A stretch of 64,000 nucleotides of DNA from Azoarcus sp031546845 (GCA_031546845.1 JAVBJT010000035.1:1-64000); one strand, 5' to 3'; counted from the first letter of the stretch, positions 1 to 9,162 are shown. Program-made: numbers and translations. Notes: generated from the sequence alone by a model not told the origin.

Positions 1-60
1 CATCTCCACGTTCACATCTTGGGCGGACCGGATCCGCTGCCGCCCATGTTGAAGCGTTAA
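1..60 (+). CDS. HIT (histidine triad) family protein, C-terminal end only
   Basis: The first 19 codons read HLHVHILGGPDPLPPMLKR and then TAA. The HxHxH pattern is the histidine triad of HinT-type purine nucleoside phosphoramidases. Most HIT proteins have GGR after the triad, while this one has GGP. The rest of the gene lies outside the window. A HIT gene directly before tatA, usually at the end of the histidine operon, is common in betaproteobacteria, and the 10-bp gap to tatA suggests one transcript. Confidence 0.7.
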   Translation, partial: HLHVHILGGPDPLPPMLKR

Positions 61-70
61 GGAGAGCGGG

Positions 71-310
71 ATGGGTTCCATTAGTATCTGGCACTGGCTG
101 ATCGTGCTGGTGATCGTCATGCTGGTGTTCGGCACCAAGAAACTGCGCAACATCGGGCAGGATCTGGGTGGTGCTGTCCGAGGTTTCAAGGAAGGCATCA
201 AAGAAGCCGAAACCGGCGGCGATGCGACACCGCAACAAAAAATTTCCGCCGCCGATGGGCAGACCATCGAAGGCACGGCACGGGAAAAGGTCGAAAAAAA
301 CCATTCCTGA
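71..310 (+). CDS. tatA: Sec-independent translocase protein TatA
   Basis: 79-residue protein of the twin-arginine translocation pathway, which exports folded proteins across the inner membrane. One N-terminal membrane helix (about residues 5-20) is followed by the FGTKKLRNIGQDLG hinge and amphipathic helix typical of TatA, then a polar tail. TatA forms the variable-size translocation pore with TatBC. The start has a GGAGAG ribosome site (TAAGGAGAGCGGGATG). It is first in a tatABC cluster, all on the same strand. Length and motif fit the family. Confidence 0.95.
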   Translation: MGSISIWHWLIVLVIVMLVFGTKKLRNIGQDLGGAVRGFKEGIKEAETGGDATPQQKISAADGQTIEGTAREKVEKNHS

Positions 311-389
311 TCTGACAGACGCGTAATGCGCGATGCAAGGGGGCGCCGATGCGAGCGCCCCTTCGTTTTCGCGGCGGACAACCTCGATC

Positions 390-863
390 ATGTTCGACTT
401 CAGTCTCGGAGAGCTTGCCGTCATCGGCGCGGTGGCGCTCATCGTCATCGGCCCGGAACGTCTGCCCAAGGTAGCACGCACGGCCGGCCATCTGCTGGGT
501 CGGATGCAGCGCTACGTCTCCGACGTCAAATCCGACATCCAGCGCGAAATGCAGCTTGAGGAATTGAAGAAGCTGCAGGAAGAAGTGCGCCAGCAAGCCG
601 GCGATTTCGAGAGTTCGATACGCAGCCAAGTTGCCGGCGTCGAAGCCGATCTGGGCAAAACCGCCGAGGAAGTCCGATCCGCGCTGCCCGGCGAATCCTC
701 ACCCGAACCCCTGCCCGCGCCTGCGGAAGCCACCGCGCAAACGGAAACGACAGATATCGCCGACGCCGAACCCGTGGAGCCAAGCCCGCAACTCGAACTC
801 AGTCTCGATTCCGCCGTGGCATCCAGGCCGGCAGCGCCGGAACAATCATCGGGCAGAATATGA
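390..863 (+). CDS. tatB: Sec-independent translocase protein TatB
   Basis: 157 residues beginning MFDFSLGELAVIGAVALIVI, the characteristic TatB N-terminus: one membrane helix, then GPERLPKVARTAGHLLGRMQR and a long amphipathic helix. An acidic, Pro/Ala/Glu-rich tail from about residue 105 is expected to be disordered. TatB works with TatC as the receptor for twin-arginine signal peptides. The frame is open further upstream to 333, but the TatB homology starts exactly at the methionine at 390, so that start was chosen. It sits between tatA and tatC. Confidence 0.95.
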   Translation: MFDFSLGELAVIGAVALIVIGPERLPKVARTAGHLLGRMQRYVSDVKSDIQREMQLEELKKLQEEVRQQAGDFESSIRSQVAGVEADLGKTAEEVRSALPGESSPEPLPAPAEATAQTETTDIADAEPVEPSPQLELSLDSAVASRPAAPEQSSGRI

Positions 864-927
864 GCCCCGCACCACGCACAGACTCGCCGTCATCCGCTGA
901 CAAGGCGCAAAACGCAAAGGCGCGCCC

Positions 928-1713
928 ATGACCGAGCAGCACGAAACCTTCATTTCGCACCTGATCGAGCTACGCAAACGCCTGGTGCGCGCCCTTGCCG
1001 CGTTCGCCGTAATGTTCCTCTGCCTGATGCCGTGGGCCGGCGACATTTACGACCTGCTGGCCTTGCCGATGATGCAAACCTTGCCAGAGGGCACGCACAT
1101 GATCGCCACCGGCGTAATTACGCCGTTTTTCGTGCCGGTCAAGGTAACGATGCTGGTGGCCTTCACCTTTGCGCTGCCGGTCGTGCTCTATCAAGCGTGG
1201 GCATTCATCGCCCCTGGCCTCTATGCACACGAGCGGCGCTTTGCAATTCCCTTGGTATTGGGCAGCACCTTCCTGTTTTTCCTCGGCATGGCGTTTTGTT
1301 ATTTTTTCGTCTTCGGAACGGTCTTCCGTTTCATTGCCAACTTTTCACCCAAGAGCATCGTTCCCGCGCCGGATATCGAGCAATACCTGTCTTTTGTCAT
1401 GTCGATGTTCATTGCCTTCGGCCTGACTTTCGAAGTACCCGTGGTGGTGGTCCTGCTCGTAAAGGCCGGTATGGTCGAAATCGCCAAGCTCAAGGAGGTT
1501 CGGCCTTACGTCATCGTCGGCGCGTTTGTCATCGCGGCCATCGTGACGCCGCCCGACGTTGTTTCGCAGTTGATGCTGGCGATTCCGATGTGTCTGCTTT
1601 ACGAGCTCGGAATCATTCTGGCGAAGCTGGTGGAAAAACCGGCCTCGGCAAGCGGGGACGAACCAGAGCGCAAACTGGAACGCATCGAAACAGCCGGGCG
1701 CGATAGCCAATAG
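928..1713 (+). CDS. tatC: Sec-independent translocase protein TatC
   Basis: 261-residue polytopic inner-membrane protein that binds twin-arginine signal peptides. The N-terminus TEQHETFISHLIELRKRLVRAL carries the conserved HLxELRxR signature. Six hydrophobic segments follow. The first periplasmic loop has the conserved FxxPxK-type region (FFVPVKVTM), and LYAHERR lies in a cytoplasmic loop. The tail is short and charged. It ends the tatABC cluster, 64 bp after tatB. Length is normal for the family. Confidence 0.96.
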   Translation: MTEQHETFISHLIELRKRLVRALAAFAVMFLCLMPWAGDIYDLLALPMMQTLPEGTHMIATGVITPFFVPVKVTMLVAFTFALPVVLYQAWAFIAPGLYAHERRFAIPLVLGSTFLFFLGMAFCYFFVFGTVFRFIANFSPKSIVPAPDIEQYLSFVMSMFIAFGLTFEVPVVVVLLVKAGMVEIAKLKEVRPYVIVGAFVIAAIVTPPDVVSQLMLAIPMCLLYELGIILAKLVEKPASASGDEPERKLERIETAGRDSQ

Positions 1714-1794
1714 GAACTAGCCCGGCGGGCGAACATTTCTCCGCCCCGCCTTGTATCAACGCGCGACCAGCCCTACTTCAAATATGGCATGACA

Positions 1795-1821
1795 CGCCGA
1801 GGGTGCTCTTCACCCCCGGCG
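1795..1821. terminator. Hairpin between convergent tatC and lipoprotein gene
   Basis: CGCCGAGGGTG, the loop CTCTT and then CACCCCCGGCG form an 11-bp stem with one mismatch. It lies in the gap where tatC and the lipoprotein gene converge, so it could stop transcription in either direction. No clear T-run follows, so a Rho-independent role is only moderately supported. Confidence 0.4.
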
Positions 1822-1840
1822 GAAACAACAACCAGCCAAC

Positions 1841-2596
1841 TTACTGACGATAGGCCGGCTCATTGGCGCTGTGAATGATCCAGACCAGGTGGCCAGCACT
1901 CCAATCGCCCATGCCGCCGCCGGCAAAAATCAAGCGCCCCTGATTCTTGTAGATCATTTCATAGCGGTGGCGATCGGAACCGAAATAAAAGGGAATCCAC
2001 GCCTTACCGGTCACATAGGCGCCTTCGTCCGAAGCGTTGCCGACCAAATCGGTCGCTTGTCGCATCGACATACCAATCTGCAGGCGGGTGAACTTGCTCC
2101 CTGGCGCGGGGCAGCCGGTAATTTCCCCTTCCCAGTCATTCAACCCCTTCACGGTCTTGCCGTAGCCCGCCTCGACCTTCGAGGAATCGATGACCAGGCC
2201 GTTTTGCATGCCCGGGCCATCCTTGCCGCTGGACCCGCAGCCCGCGGCCGATACATCGGCCGCGGCGCTGGACGCCTTGGCGGTATTCGCCGTTTGCGTA
2301 CTGGCGGCAGCCGTTTGTTCAGGCTTGCACTCGTCTGCCGGCGGCGGCGTTTTACCCTTCGCGGTTTTACCCTTCTTTTGGTTCTTGCCCTGGGGCTTGG
2401 CGGGCGTGCACGGAGGTTGCTGCGGTTGCGCGGTTTGCTGAACAGCGGGAGTGCTCGTCTGCTGTTGCGTGGTCGCGGTCTGGGTGGGGGACGAACCCAC
2501 TTCGCTCTGTTCGGATTTCGGTGAAAGCGTGGAGCAGGCGGTGGCGACCAACGTTCCTGCAACGGCGGTCAGGGTAGTACGAAATAGCGTGTTCAT
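1841..2596 (-). CDS. Putative lipoprotein with low-complexity linker and BamE-like C-terminal region
   Basis: About 251 residues. The start at 2596 (MNTLFRTTLTAVAG...) gives a signal peptide ending in the lipobox LVATAC, so lipidation and membrane anchoring are expected; an upstream in-frame methionine would bury it. Residues 20-110 form a Gln/Thr/Pro/Lys-rich linker. The C-terminal region contains RLQIGMSMRQATDLVGNASD, which resembles the short helix-turn pattern of BamE/SmpA/OmlA-type lipoproteins, then an aromatic-rich end. Function is unknown. It is monocistronic, converges with tatC, and is divergent from the MFS gene. Confidence 0.7.
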   Translation of the reverse strand: MNTLFRTTLTAVAGTLVATACSTLSPKSEQSEVGSSPTQTATTQQQTSTPAVQQTAQPQQPPCTPAKPQGKNQKKGKTAKGKTPPPADECKPEQTAAASTQTANTAKASSAAADVSAAGCGSSGKDGPGMQNGLVIDSSKVEAGYGKTVKGLNDWEGEITGCPAPGSKFTRLQIGMSMRQATDLVGNASDEGAYVTGKAWIPFYFGSDRHRYEMIYKNQGRLIFAGGGMGDWSAGHLVWIIHSANEPAYRQ

Positions 2597-2732
2597 AGCA
2601 ATGCCATCAATCGTGTTCAAAAAGAAAAACGATCATAACCGGTCTAGCCCGGATTGGCGTACCGGGTCTTGAGCCGGAGCCGCATCGCCCGGAAATAAAA
2701 GGCGCTCATGTTGAGCATGAGATAATTGATCG

Positions 2733-3929
2733 ATGCGCCCTACCCTCGCCTTTGCCGCCCTGCTTACGTCCCTCGTGGCGATCGGACCGCTGTCCGTCGA
2801 TGTCTATCTGCCCGCCTTGCCGACCATCGCCCGCCTTTTTTCCACCGATATCGCCAACGTGCAGTTGACGCTATCGGTATACATGGTCGGTTTCGGTGTC
2901 GGCCAGCTTGTCATCGGCCCATTGTCGGATTGTTATGGGCGACGGCCGGTGCTGTTGGTATCGATGGCTGTTTACGTCCTGACTTCGGCCATGTGCGCTC
3001 TGGCGCCGACCATCGAAAGCCTGATCGGCGCACGCTTCTTTCAAGCGCTGGCGGCATGCGCCAGCCCGGTGCTGGGGCGCGCCATCGTGCGCGACCTGTA
3101 CGGCCCACGGGATGCCGCGCGCATGCTGTCCTATATCGGCGGCGCAATGGCGCTGGCGCCGCTGCTCGGGCCACTATTGGGAGGATGGATGACGGTGGCT
3201 TTCGGCTGGCGGTCCAATTTCATATTTTTGGTCCTGTTTGCCGCGGTTCAATCGGTTTTTGTCTGGCGCATGCTGATGGAAACCAATCTCCATCGCGACC
3301 CGGAAGCGATGCGTCCAACCCGCATTGCCGCCAACTACCGCGCCCTGCTAGGCGATCCGCTTTACCGTGGCGCGGTGCTGACCAATGGCTTTGTCTATTC
3401 GGCGTTGTTCGCCTTCATTTCCGGTGCGCCGTTCGTTTATATCGGCTTGTTCGGCTTGTCTCCACAGGGCATGGGATTGGCTTTCGGCGCTAACGTGATG
3501 GGTTATCTGGCCGGCACGATGATTTCCGGCCGTTTATCGCATCGTATCGGCGCATACCGGCTGTTGCGTTACAGCGTGATGTTCGGCTGCGCGACGGGTT
3601 CAGTGTTTCTGCTGCTGTCGCTGGCTGGCGCGCATCATCCGCTGGCGGTGATGGTGCCGATGTTGTTTGTGACTTGCGCGGTCGGCCTGGCTTTTCCCAA
3701 CGCTACCGCGATCGGGCTGGCAGCCTATCCGCGCATGACGGGCTCGGCTGCGGCACTGATGGGTTTCGTTCAGATGGGACTCAGCGCGCTGGCCGGCATC
3801 GCCGTCGGCCACGGCTTACAGTCCTCGGCCACCCCCATGGCAGCCGTAATAGCGGCGGTGATGTGGGCCGGCCTGGCGGCCTGGTGGTGGTGGGTGCGTC
3901 CGCACGAGGGAAGCGCGGGGGCGGCGTAG
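2733..3929 (+). CDS. Bcr/CflA family MFS drug-resistance transporter
   Basis: 398 residues with about twelve membrane segments. The N-terminal half has GPLSVDVYLPALPTIA, matching the substrate-facing motif of Bcr/CflA drug:proton antiporters, and GPLSDCYGRRPVLL is the loop 2-3 MFS signature. A second half with six helices ends in a Trp-rich stretch. It is predicted to expel drugs such as bicyclomycin or chloramphenicol using the proton gradient; the true substrate cannot be read from sequence. It is a single gene convergent with the next one, with only 16 bp between stops. Confidence 0.85.
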   Translation: MRPTLAFAALLTSLVAIGPLSVDVYLPALPTIARLFSTDIANVQLTLSVYMVGFGVGQLVIGPLSDCYGRRPVLLVSMAVYVLTSAMCALAPTIESLIGARFFQALAACASPVLGRAIVRDLYGPRDAARMLSYIGGAMALAPLLGPLLGGWMTVAFGWRSNFIFLVLFAAVQSVFVWRMLMETNLHRDPEAMRPTRIAANYRALLGDPLYRGAVLTNGFVYSALFAFISGAPFVYIGLFGLSPQGMGLAFGANVMGYLAGTMISGRLSHRIGAYRLLRYSVMFGCATGSVFLLLSLAGAHHPLAVMVPMLFVTCAVGLAFPNATAIGLAAYPRMTGSAAALMGFVQMGLSALAGIAVGHGLQSSATPMAAVIAAVMWAGLAAWWWWVRPHEGSAGAA

Positions 3930-3945
3930 GGCCACCCCACGCTTT

Positions 3946-4506
3946 CTACGCTTGCAACCGGCCGCCGTAACGCACAATGCCGCGCTCGCCTGGGCCGAGT
4001 TTCACTTGATGGATGCTGGAACCGGCCGCGCTGCTGACTTCAACCGTATATTCGCCCGCGGGCAAGGCGCCGAGCCGGGTGCGGCCGTGCACTTGAGCGT
4101 GCAGCAAGCGCTGGCCGGCGGTATCGAAGATACCGACGCGTATCTGGCCGAACTCTTCGTCCTGCTCGGAACCGGACTGTACCGGCGTAACGATCAGCGG
4201 GTAATTGTTGCGTCCGCTGATGGCGGCAGCGGGCGTGGCGAGCGTCAAGCCGAGCAGCGTAGTGGCAATGGCCAGCGCGGTCGATTTGGGCTGCGTGCAT
4301 TTGGGCCGCGTGGCCGCACCTTCCGCCGTGGCGCGCCGGGTGCGCGCCCTGAGCGGTGTCTGCGCCGGCGCCGCAAGGCCGAACTCCGTCGCGGTGGTGT
4401 CAAGGAAACGGCGAATCACACCAGAATCGAGCCGAGCCGGAGCCGCGCACGCAGGCCGAATCGCTTGCGCAGCGGCGGCGCGAGAAAGGGCAGGTAGTTT
4501 CATCAT
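3946..4506 (-). CDS. Hypothetical exported protein with C-terminal beta-rich domain
   Basis: 186 residues, no family recognised. The first 90 residues are basic and low-complexity. Residues about 94-118 (KSTALAIATTLLGLTLATPAAAIS) look like a complete signal peptide with an AxA cleavage site. The remaining 80 residues (PLIVTPVQSG... LGALPAGEYTVEVSS) resemble the small beta-sandwich or PEGA-like surface domains. An internal signal peptide suggests that translation really starts nearer to it or that the leader is mispredicted; no ATG lies just before it. It lies downstream of the HtrA gene on the same strand. Confidence 0.5.
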   Translation of the reverse strand: MMKLPALSRAAAAQAIRPACAAPARLDSGVIRRFLDTTATEFGLAAPAQTPLRARTRRATAEGAATRPKCTQPKSTALAIATTLLGLTLATPAAAISGRNNYPLIVTPVQSGSEQDEEFGQIRVGIFDTAGQRLLHAQVHGRTRLGALPAGEYTVEVSSAAGSSIHQVKLGPGERGIVRYGGRLQA

Positions 4507-4557
4507 GTTATGTCGTTCCTGAATTAGCTACGTTATATGGGGACGAAAACGGCGTTT

Positions 4558-5976
4558 TCAACCGAGTTCGACGGGAACGAAAATCCGTGCATCGTTACGC
4601 TGAATCAGCAAGGCGATATGTTTGCCTGCTTTGGTTACCAATTTTTGTAGCTGCTCTGCGTTTTCCACCGGCTGGCCGTTGAGCGAGAGAATAAGATCGC
4701 CACGCCGAATGCCGGCACGGGCGGCCGCGCCGCTCACGTCCATGACGACGAGCCCGCCAGGAATCTCGCTTTGCCGCCGCTCCTCCGTCGACAAGGCGCG
4801 CACGGCAACGCCGAGACGCCCCTGGCCGGCTTTGCTGTCAGCCGCGCTGGCAACCTCATCACTATCGGCGAATTTGCCGACTTTCACCTCTACGTCGCGA
4901 CTGTCGCCTTTGCGCCAGACGCGCATTTTGGCACTTGTGCCGGGCGCGATGGCGGCAATTCGCGGCGGCAGATCGGAAGAGGAGGCGATTTTTTCGCCGT
5001 TCAATTCGAGAATCACATCGCCCACCTTGAGTCCGGCCTTATCCGCCGGGCCATCCCCTTCCACCGAGCTGATGAGCGCGCCATTGGCGTTTTTCAAGCC
5101 GAAAGATTCGGCCAGCGCCTGATTAACCTCTTGCACGGTCACGCCGATACGGCCGCGAATGACCTTGCCGTGAGCCAGAATCTGGTCGCGCACCCCGGCG
5201 GCAACATCGATCGGGATAGCAAAGGAAACGCCCTGATAGCCGCCGGAACGGGAATATATCTGCGAATTGATGCCGACCACTTCACCGGCAAGGTTGATGA
5301 GCGGCCCACCCGAGTTGCCGGGATTGACCGCCACGTCGGTCTGAATGAACGGAACGTAACCTTCATTCGGCAACGAGCGCGACTTGGTGGAGATGATACC
5401 CGCCGTCACCGTATTTTCGAAACCAAAGGGCGAGCCGATGGCGAGCACCCAATCGCCCACGCGCGATTTCTGCGGATCGCCCAGCGGGATGGTGGGTAAA
5501 TCTTTCGCGTCGATGCGCAGTACGGCCACGTCGGTGGCCTTGTCCGCGCCAATGACCTTCGCCTTGAATTCGCGCTTGTCGGTCAGCTTGACGGTCACCT
5601 CGCTGGCGCCATCGACGACGTGGGCGTTGGTCAGAATGATGCCATCCGCGCTGACGATGAAACCCGAGCCTTGCCCGCGCTTGGGCGCACGCCCCGGCGC
5701 GCCGAACTGCGGACCGAAGCGGCGGAAGAAATCGTTGAAAGGATCGTCCGGATCCATCCCCTCGGCGGTACGCACCGTGCCTTCGGTGCTGATGTTGACC
5801 ACCGCCGGGCCGACGCGCTGAACGATGCCATCGAACGTGGGCAGCCCCATGGCGGCAGGCGCTACCACGGGCGGACGCGCGGGAGGGACGGTATCGGCAA
5901 AAGCGGTATGCCCATAGGCGCCGGCGAGAGCCAGAATCAAGGCGGCTACGGCGGTACGCGGGCGGCGGTCTTGCAT
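4558..5976 (-). CDS. Periplasmic serine protease of the HtrA/DegP (Do) family
   Basis: 472 residues with a signal peptide (cleavage near ATAFADT). The trypsin-like domain has the catalytic triad His119 (LTNAHVV), Asp149 (TDVAVLRID) and Ser222 (NPGNSGGPL). Two PDZ domains follow (about 270-360 and 385-470). Such proteases degrade or refold misfolded envelope proteins. The gene is directly downstream of a two-component system on the same strand, an arrangement that fits envelope-stress control. Which of degP, degQ or mucD it corresponds to is not settled by sequence alone. Confidence 0.92.
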   Translation of the reverse strand: MQDRRPRTAVAALILALAGAYGHTAFADTVPPARPPVVAPAAMGLPTFDGIVQRVGPAVVNISTEGTVRTAEGMDPDDPFNDFFRRFGPQFGAPGRAPKRGQGSGFIVSADGIILTNAHVVDGASEVTVKLTDKREFKAKVIGADKATDVAVLRIDAKDLPTIPLGDPQKSRVGDWVLAIGSPFGFENTVTAGIISTKSRSLPNEGYVPFIQTDVAVNPGNSGGPLINLAGEVVGINSQIYSRSGGYQGVSFAIPIDVAAGVRDQILAHGKVIRGRIGVTVQEVNQALAESFGLKNANGALISSVEGDGPADKAGLKVGDVILELNGEKIASSSDLPPRIAAIAPGTSAKMRVWRKGDSRDVEVKVGKFADSDEVASAADSKAGQGRLGVAVRALSTEERRQSEIPGGLVVMDVSGAAARAGIRRGDLILSLNGQPVENAEQLQKLVTKAGKHIALLIQRNDARIFVPVELG

Positions 5977-6038
5977 GGTCGTTCTCCTTGGTGTTGCGTG
6001 CTGGACGCTACCTTAGAAGAACGTGACTTAAATAAACC

Positions 6039-7418
6039 TTAAGACGCCTTCGCCGAAATGTTACCGAATATCTCCGCGCCCGTTTTTTCCAAACCCACTC
6101 GCACGCGCAAACCGCCAGCCGGCGCGGCATCGAGCAGCAAACGGGCGCCGTGGCGATCGGCGATCGTCTTGACGATTGCCAAACCCAGACCGCTGCCGGA
6201 TTCGCTTTCGCCGGCACGGCGATAAAAGCGATCGAGCACACGCTCGCGCTCCTCGGCGGGAATGCCGGGACCGTTGTCGGCCACCTCCAGCCACGCGCGG
6301 CCCTCCTCACACCATGCGCTGACGTCCACCCGCCCGCCGACCGGCGTGTAACGGATGGCGTTATCCACCAGATTGCCTAGCAAGGTGCGCAACGCATTCA
6401 TATCGGCCAAGACGGTGACGGCGGCATCGAGCCGGTCGGCGCCGAGATCGATATTCTTGGCTTCGGCCAAAGCCTGGTAGTCGGCAACGACGAGGCCGGC
6501 CAGTTCCCCCAGATCGACCGGTGCCGGCGGCGGCGGATCGGCGTCCGGCTCCTGGCGGGCCAGCGTGAGCAGTTGTTGCACGACCCGCGTCGCCCGCAGC
6601 AAGCCTTGCCGCAAATCGGCCAGCGCGGCGCGGCGCTCGGGCTCCGACGCGGCGCGCTCGGTAAGCTGAAGCTGCAATTGCAGCGCGGCCAATGGCGTGC
6701 GCAGTTCGTGCGCGGCATCGGCGACAAAGGCGCGCTGGCCGGTCATCGCCTGGTCGAGACGGCAGAGCAGGCCATTGAGCGACTCGACCAGCGGCTGCGC
6801 CTCTTCCGGCACATCGTTGCTGGCAAGCGGGGCAAGCGCGCCCGGACTGCGAGCGCGCACGGCGCGGGCCAGGCGCTCCAATGGCTGCAAGCCTCGCCCG
6901 ACGAGATACCAGATGAGCACGCCGATGAGCGGCAGCAATAGCAACAGCGGCACCAACGTACGCAATGCGGCGGCGGCGGCCAAGTGGTTGCGATGCGACA
7001 TCGGCTGTGCCACCTGAACCACGCGGTTGCCGAACATGATCGAATAAGTGCGCCAGTCGCCTTTTTCCGTGGGCACGGTAGCGTAACCAAGCTGCGCGTG
7101 GTCGGGCAGCGCGGCGCGGGGACGGGAGAGATACAGGCGCGCGCCTTTATCGTCCCAAACCTGGATCACCATATCGAAAGCTTGATCGTCGGGGTCGAGA
7201 TACGGCTCGGCAGGCGTGCCGGACAGCGGCGGCGCGCGCAACGATAGGGCGAGTTGGCGCAAGTGGTAATCCATGATCTCGTCCACCTCGGCGCGCGTCA
7301 TATGGTAAGTAGCGACGCCGCCAAGCAGAAAGACGCCGAGAATGGCGCCGAGCAACGACAGCAGCAATTGCCGCCGCAGCGAGAGGGTGTGCCTCCTGTG
7401 AATGACGTTGAAGCTCAT
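6039..7418 (-). CDS. Two-component sensor histidine kinase (QseC/PmrB-like)
   Basis: About 459 residues. Two membrane helices (about 17-40 and 150-175) flank a periplasmic sensor of roughly 110 residues. A HAMP-like linker is followed by the H-box AFVADAAHELRTPL with the phosphoacceptor histidine, the N-box NLVDNAIRYTP, and the G-boxes DNGPGIP and GSGLGLAIVK. The start at 7418 overlaps the response-regulator stop by ATGA, which indicates translational coupling. The input signal is unknown. It is the partner of the regulator at 7415-8092 and is followed by the HtrA protease gene. Confidence 0.9.
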   Translation of the reverse strand: MSFNVIHRRHTLSLRRQLLLSLLGAILGVFLLGGVATYHMTRAEVDEIMDYHLRQLALSLRAPPLSGTPAEPYLDPDDQAFDMVIQVWDDKGARLYLSRPRAALPDHAQLGYATVPTEKGDWRTYSIMFGNRVVQVAQPMSHRNHLAAAAALRTLVPLLLLLPLIGVLIWYLVGRGLQPLERLARAVRARSPGALAPLASNDVPEEAQPLVESLNGLLCRLDQAMTGQRAFVADAAHELRTPLAALQLQLQLTERAASEPERRAALADLRQGLLRATRVVQQLLTLARQEPDADPPPPAPVDLGELAGLVVADYQALAEAKNIDLGADRLDAAVTVLADMNALRTLLGNLVDNAIRYTPVGGRVDVSAWCEEGRAWLEVADNGPGIPAEERERVLDRFYRRAGESESGSGLGLAIVKTIADRHGARLLLDAAPAGGLRVRVGLEKTGAEIFGNISAKAS

Positions 7419-8092
7419 GCTTCCTGCGGCACGAACCAACCGACGCCGCGCAGGTTACGGATGCGCTCAGCGCCCAGCTTCCGCCGCAAAGCGTGGATGT
7501 GAACCTCGATAGCGTTGCTTTCCACCTCTTCGCCCCATCCATACAGGCGCTCTTCAAGCTGCGCGCGCGACAGGGGCTTGCCCGGCTGCTCCAACAACGC
7601 TCGCAGCAAGGCAAATTCGCGCGCCGATAATTTCACCGGCTCGCCATCCGCCGTCACCGCATACGTGGCCGGGTCGATCACCACCCCAGCGGCCTGGTGC
7701 GTCACCTGCCCAGGGCTAGCGCCGCGGCGGCGCAACAACGCACGCACGCGAGCGGCGAGTTCGTCGAGGTCGAAAGGTTTGACGAGGTAATCGTCGGCGC
7801 CGGCATCCAGGCCGCGCACACGTTCGGCAACCGCGTCACGCGCGGTCAGAATGAATACCGGTATCGCATTGCCGCTACCGCGCAGCGCCTGGAGCACGGC
7901 AATGCCATCCTTGTTCGGCAGCCCCAAGTCGAGCAGCAACAAATCGTAGGTGGTCTCGGCGGACGGTACGGCAAGCGCGAGCAAAGCGGCCGCCCCGTCG
8001 CGCACCCAATCCACCGCGTAGCCCTCCTGGCGCAGGCCGCGCTGCACGCCGGCGCCAATCATCGGGTCGTCCTCAGCCAACAACAAGCGCAT
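7415..8092 (-). CDS. OmpR/PhoB-family response regulator
   Basis: About 225 residues. The receiver domain begins MRLLLAEDDPMIG, with the acidic pair DD near residues 8-9, the phosphorylated Asp in LLLLDLGLPNKDG, and the conserved Lys in LVKPFDLDEL. A winged-helix DNA-binding domain follows (about 125-220). ATG at 8092 was chosen because the receiver fold begins there and GGAG lies upstream. QseB/TctD-like regulators are the nearest match. It is coupled by ATGA to the kinase gene. Confidence 0.92.
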   Translation of the reverse strand: MRLLLAEDDPMIGAGVQRGLRQEGYAVDWVRDGAAALLALAVPSAETTYDLLLLDLGLPNKDGIAVLQALRGSGNAIPVFILTARDAVAERVRGLDAGADDYLVKPFDLDELAARVRALLRRRGASPGQVTHQAAGVVIDPATYAVTADGEPVKLSAREFALLRALLEQPGKPLSRAQLEERLYGWGEEVESNAIEVHIHALRRKLGAERIRNLRGVGWFVPQEA

Positions 8093-8118
8093 GGATCGCT
8101 CGCGCTCCAATCAATACC

Positions 8119-8454
8119 TTAAACGCCCCACGTAACCGGCACACCGTCGCGCTGCGCGCGCTCCAGCATATCGAGCAAGGGCCAGGCGCGCTGGGCGAAG
8201 CCGACGGGCGCGGCCATGCCGGTTTCGCCTTTCTCGTGTGCCGCGTCTTGATCGGCTTCGCTTGGCCGGGTCTGATTCGCCCGGTCTTCCTCGATAGCGG
8301 CGCGCAGGCGGGAAATGGCTTGCGGCAGTTGCTCTACGGTAACGATGCCTTGAGCATCGCCGGCATCCTTGCCGATAGCCGCCAATATTTTCTTCGCGCT
8401 GTCGCCGAACATGAGGACATCGGCACTGCTGGCGGATTTGAAGGTAATCAACAT
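8119..8454 (-). CDS. DUF1840 domain-containing protein
   Basis: About 111 residues beginning MLITFKSASSADVLMFGDSAKKIL, the recognisable start of the DUF1840 family common in betaproteobacteria. The central part is charged and probably a helical linker. The C-terminus (RAWPLLDMLERAQRDGVPVTWGV) is the other conserved block. Function unknown. The frame is open upstream into the phosphoribosyltransferase gene, but family homology begins at 8454. It lies between that gene and the response regulator, with short gaps, so one operon is likely. Confidence 0.8.
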   Translation of the reverse strand: MLITFKSASSADVLMFGDSAKKILAAIGKDAGDAQGIVTVEQLPQAISRLRAAIEEDRANQTRPSEADQDAAHEKGETGMAAPVGFAQRAWPLLDMLERAQRDGVPVTWGV

Positions 8455-8465
8455 AAAAACCGTCC

Positions 8466-9038
8466 TCAGAGCCCTTTCACTGCGTAAATGCCCGGCGCAT
8501 TGCGCCAGTAGCCCTTGTAATCCATGCCGCAACCGAACAGAAAACGGTCGGCGACCTCCACCCCGGTAAAATCGGCGCGCATGCCTGGATAGGCCTTACG
8601 CGCATGAACCTTGTGCGCCAGCACGGCGCAAAGCACCTCTTCAGCGCCCTCGCCTTTCAAATATTCGATGATCGCGGCCAGCGTATGGCCTTCGTCGAGG
8701 ATATCGTCCAACACCAGCACAGTGCGCTTGCGCAGATCCTGCATCGGCCGCACCCGCCAATCGAGCCGCGCGCCTTGCAGTTCGTGACCGTAGCGGGTGG
8801 CATGGAGGTAAGCGACTTCCAGCGGAAACGGCAGGCGGGGCAGAATACGGCCGGCTAAAATCAAGCCGCCGTTCATCACCACATAAACAATCGGGTTGCT
8901 TGCCCCCAAGCGCGCGGAAATATCCTTCGCCATACGCTCCAACGCGCTTTCGACCGTGGCCGCGTCGACCAGACAATCCGCCTCTTCGCGGGCCCGGATA
9001 ATTTCCTCCATCGAACTAGGTGCTCCAGAATTTTGCAT
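8466..9038 (-). CDS. Hypoxanthine-guanine phosphoribosyltransferase
   Basis: 190 residues of the type I phosphoribosyltransferase fold. The PRPP-binding loop is VLVLDDILDEGHTLAAI, matching the VDDxxxxGxT signature. A YVVMNGGLILAGRIL segment forms the pyrophosphate loop. The enzyme salvages hypoxanthine or guanine to IMP or GMP in the cytoplasm. The C-terminal FLFGCGMDYKGYWRNAPGIYAV is typical of HPRT enzymes. Residues 1-15 are poorly conserved, so the exact start is less certain. Confidence 0.88.
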   Translation of the reverse strand: MQNSGAPSSMEEIIRAREEADCLVDAATVESALERMAKDISARLGASNPIVYVVMNGGLILAGRILPRLPFPLEVAYLHATRYGHELQGARLDWRVRPMQDLRKRTVLVLDDILDEGHTLAAIIEYLKGEGAEEVLCAVLAHKVHARKAYPGMRADFTGVEVADRFLFGCGMDYKGYWRNAPGIYAVKGL

Positions 9039-9162
9039 AGTGGCGCTTCCGGTAACGACGGGTAAAACACGGTGAGCGAACCATCGCCGCGTTGCCGTGA
9101 CGATGCGCGTATTTTATCCCTCTCCGTACTTACGCGCCGCGCGGTCAAATTCGCCAGACTGG

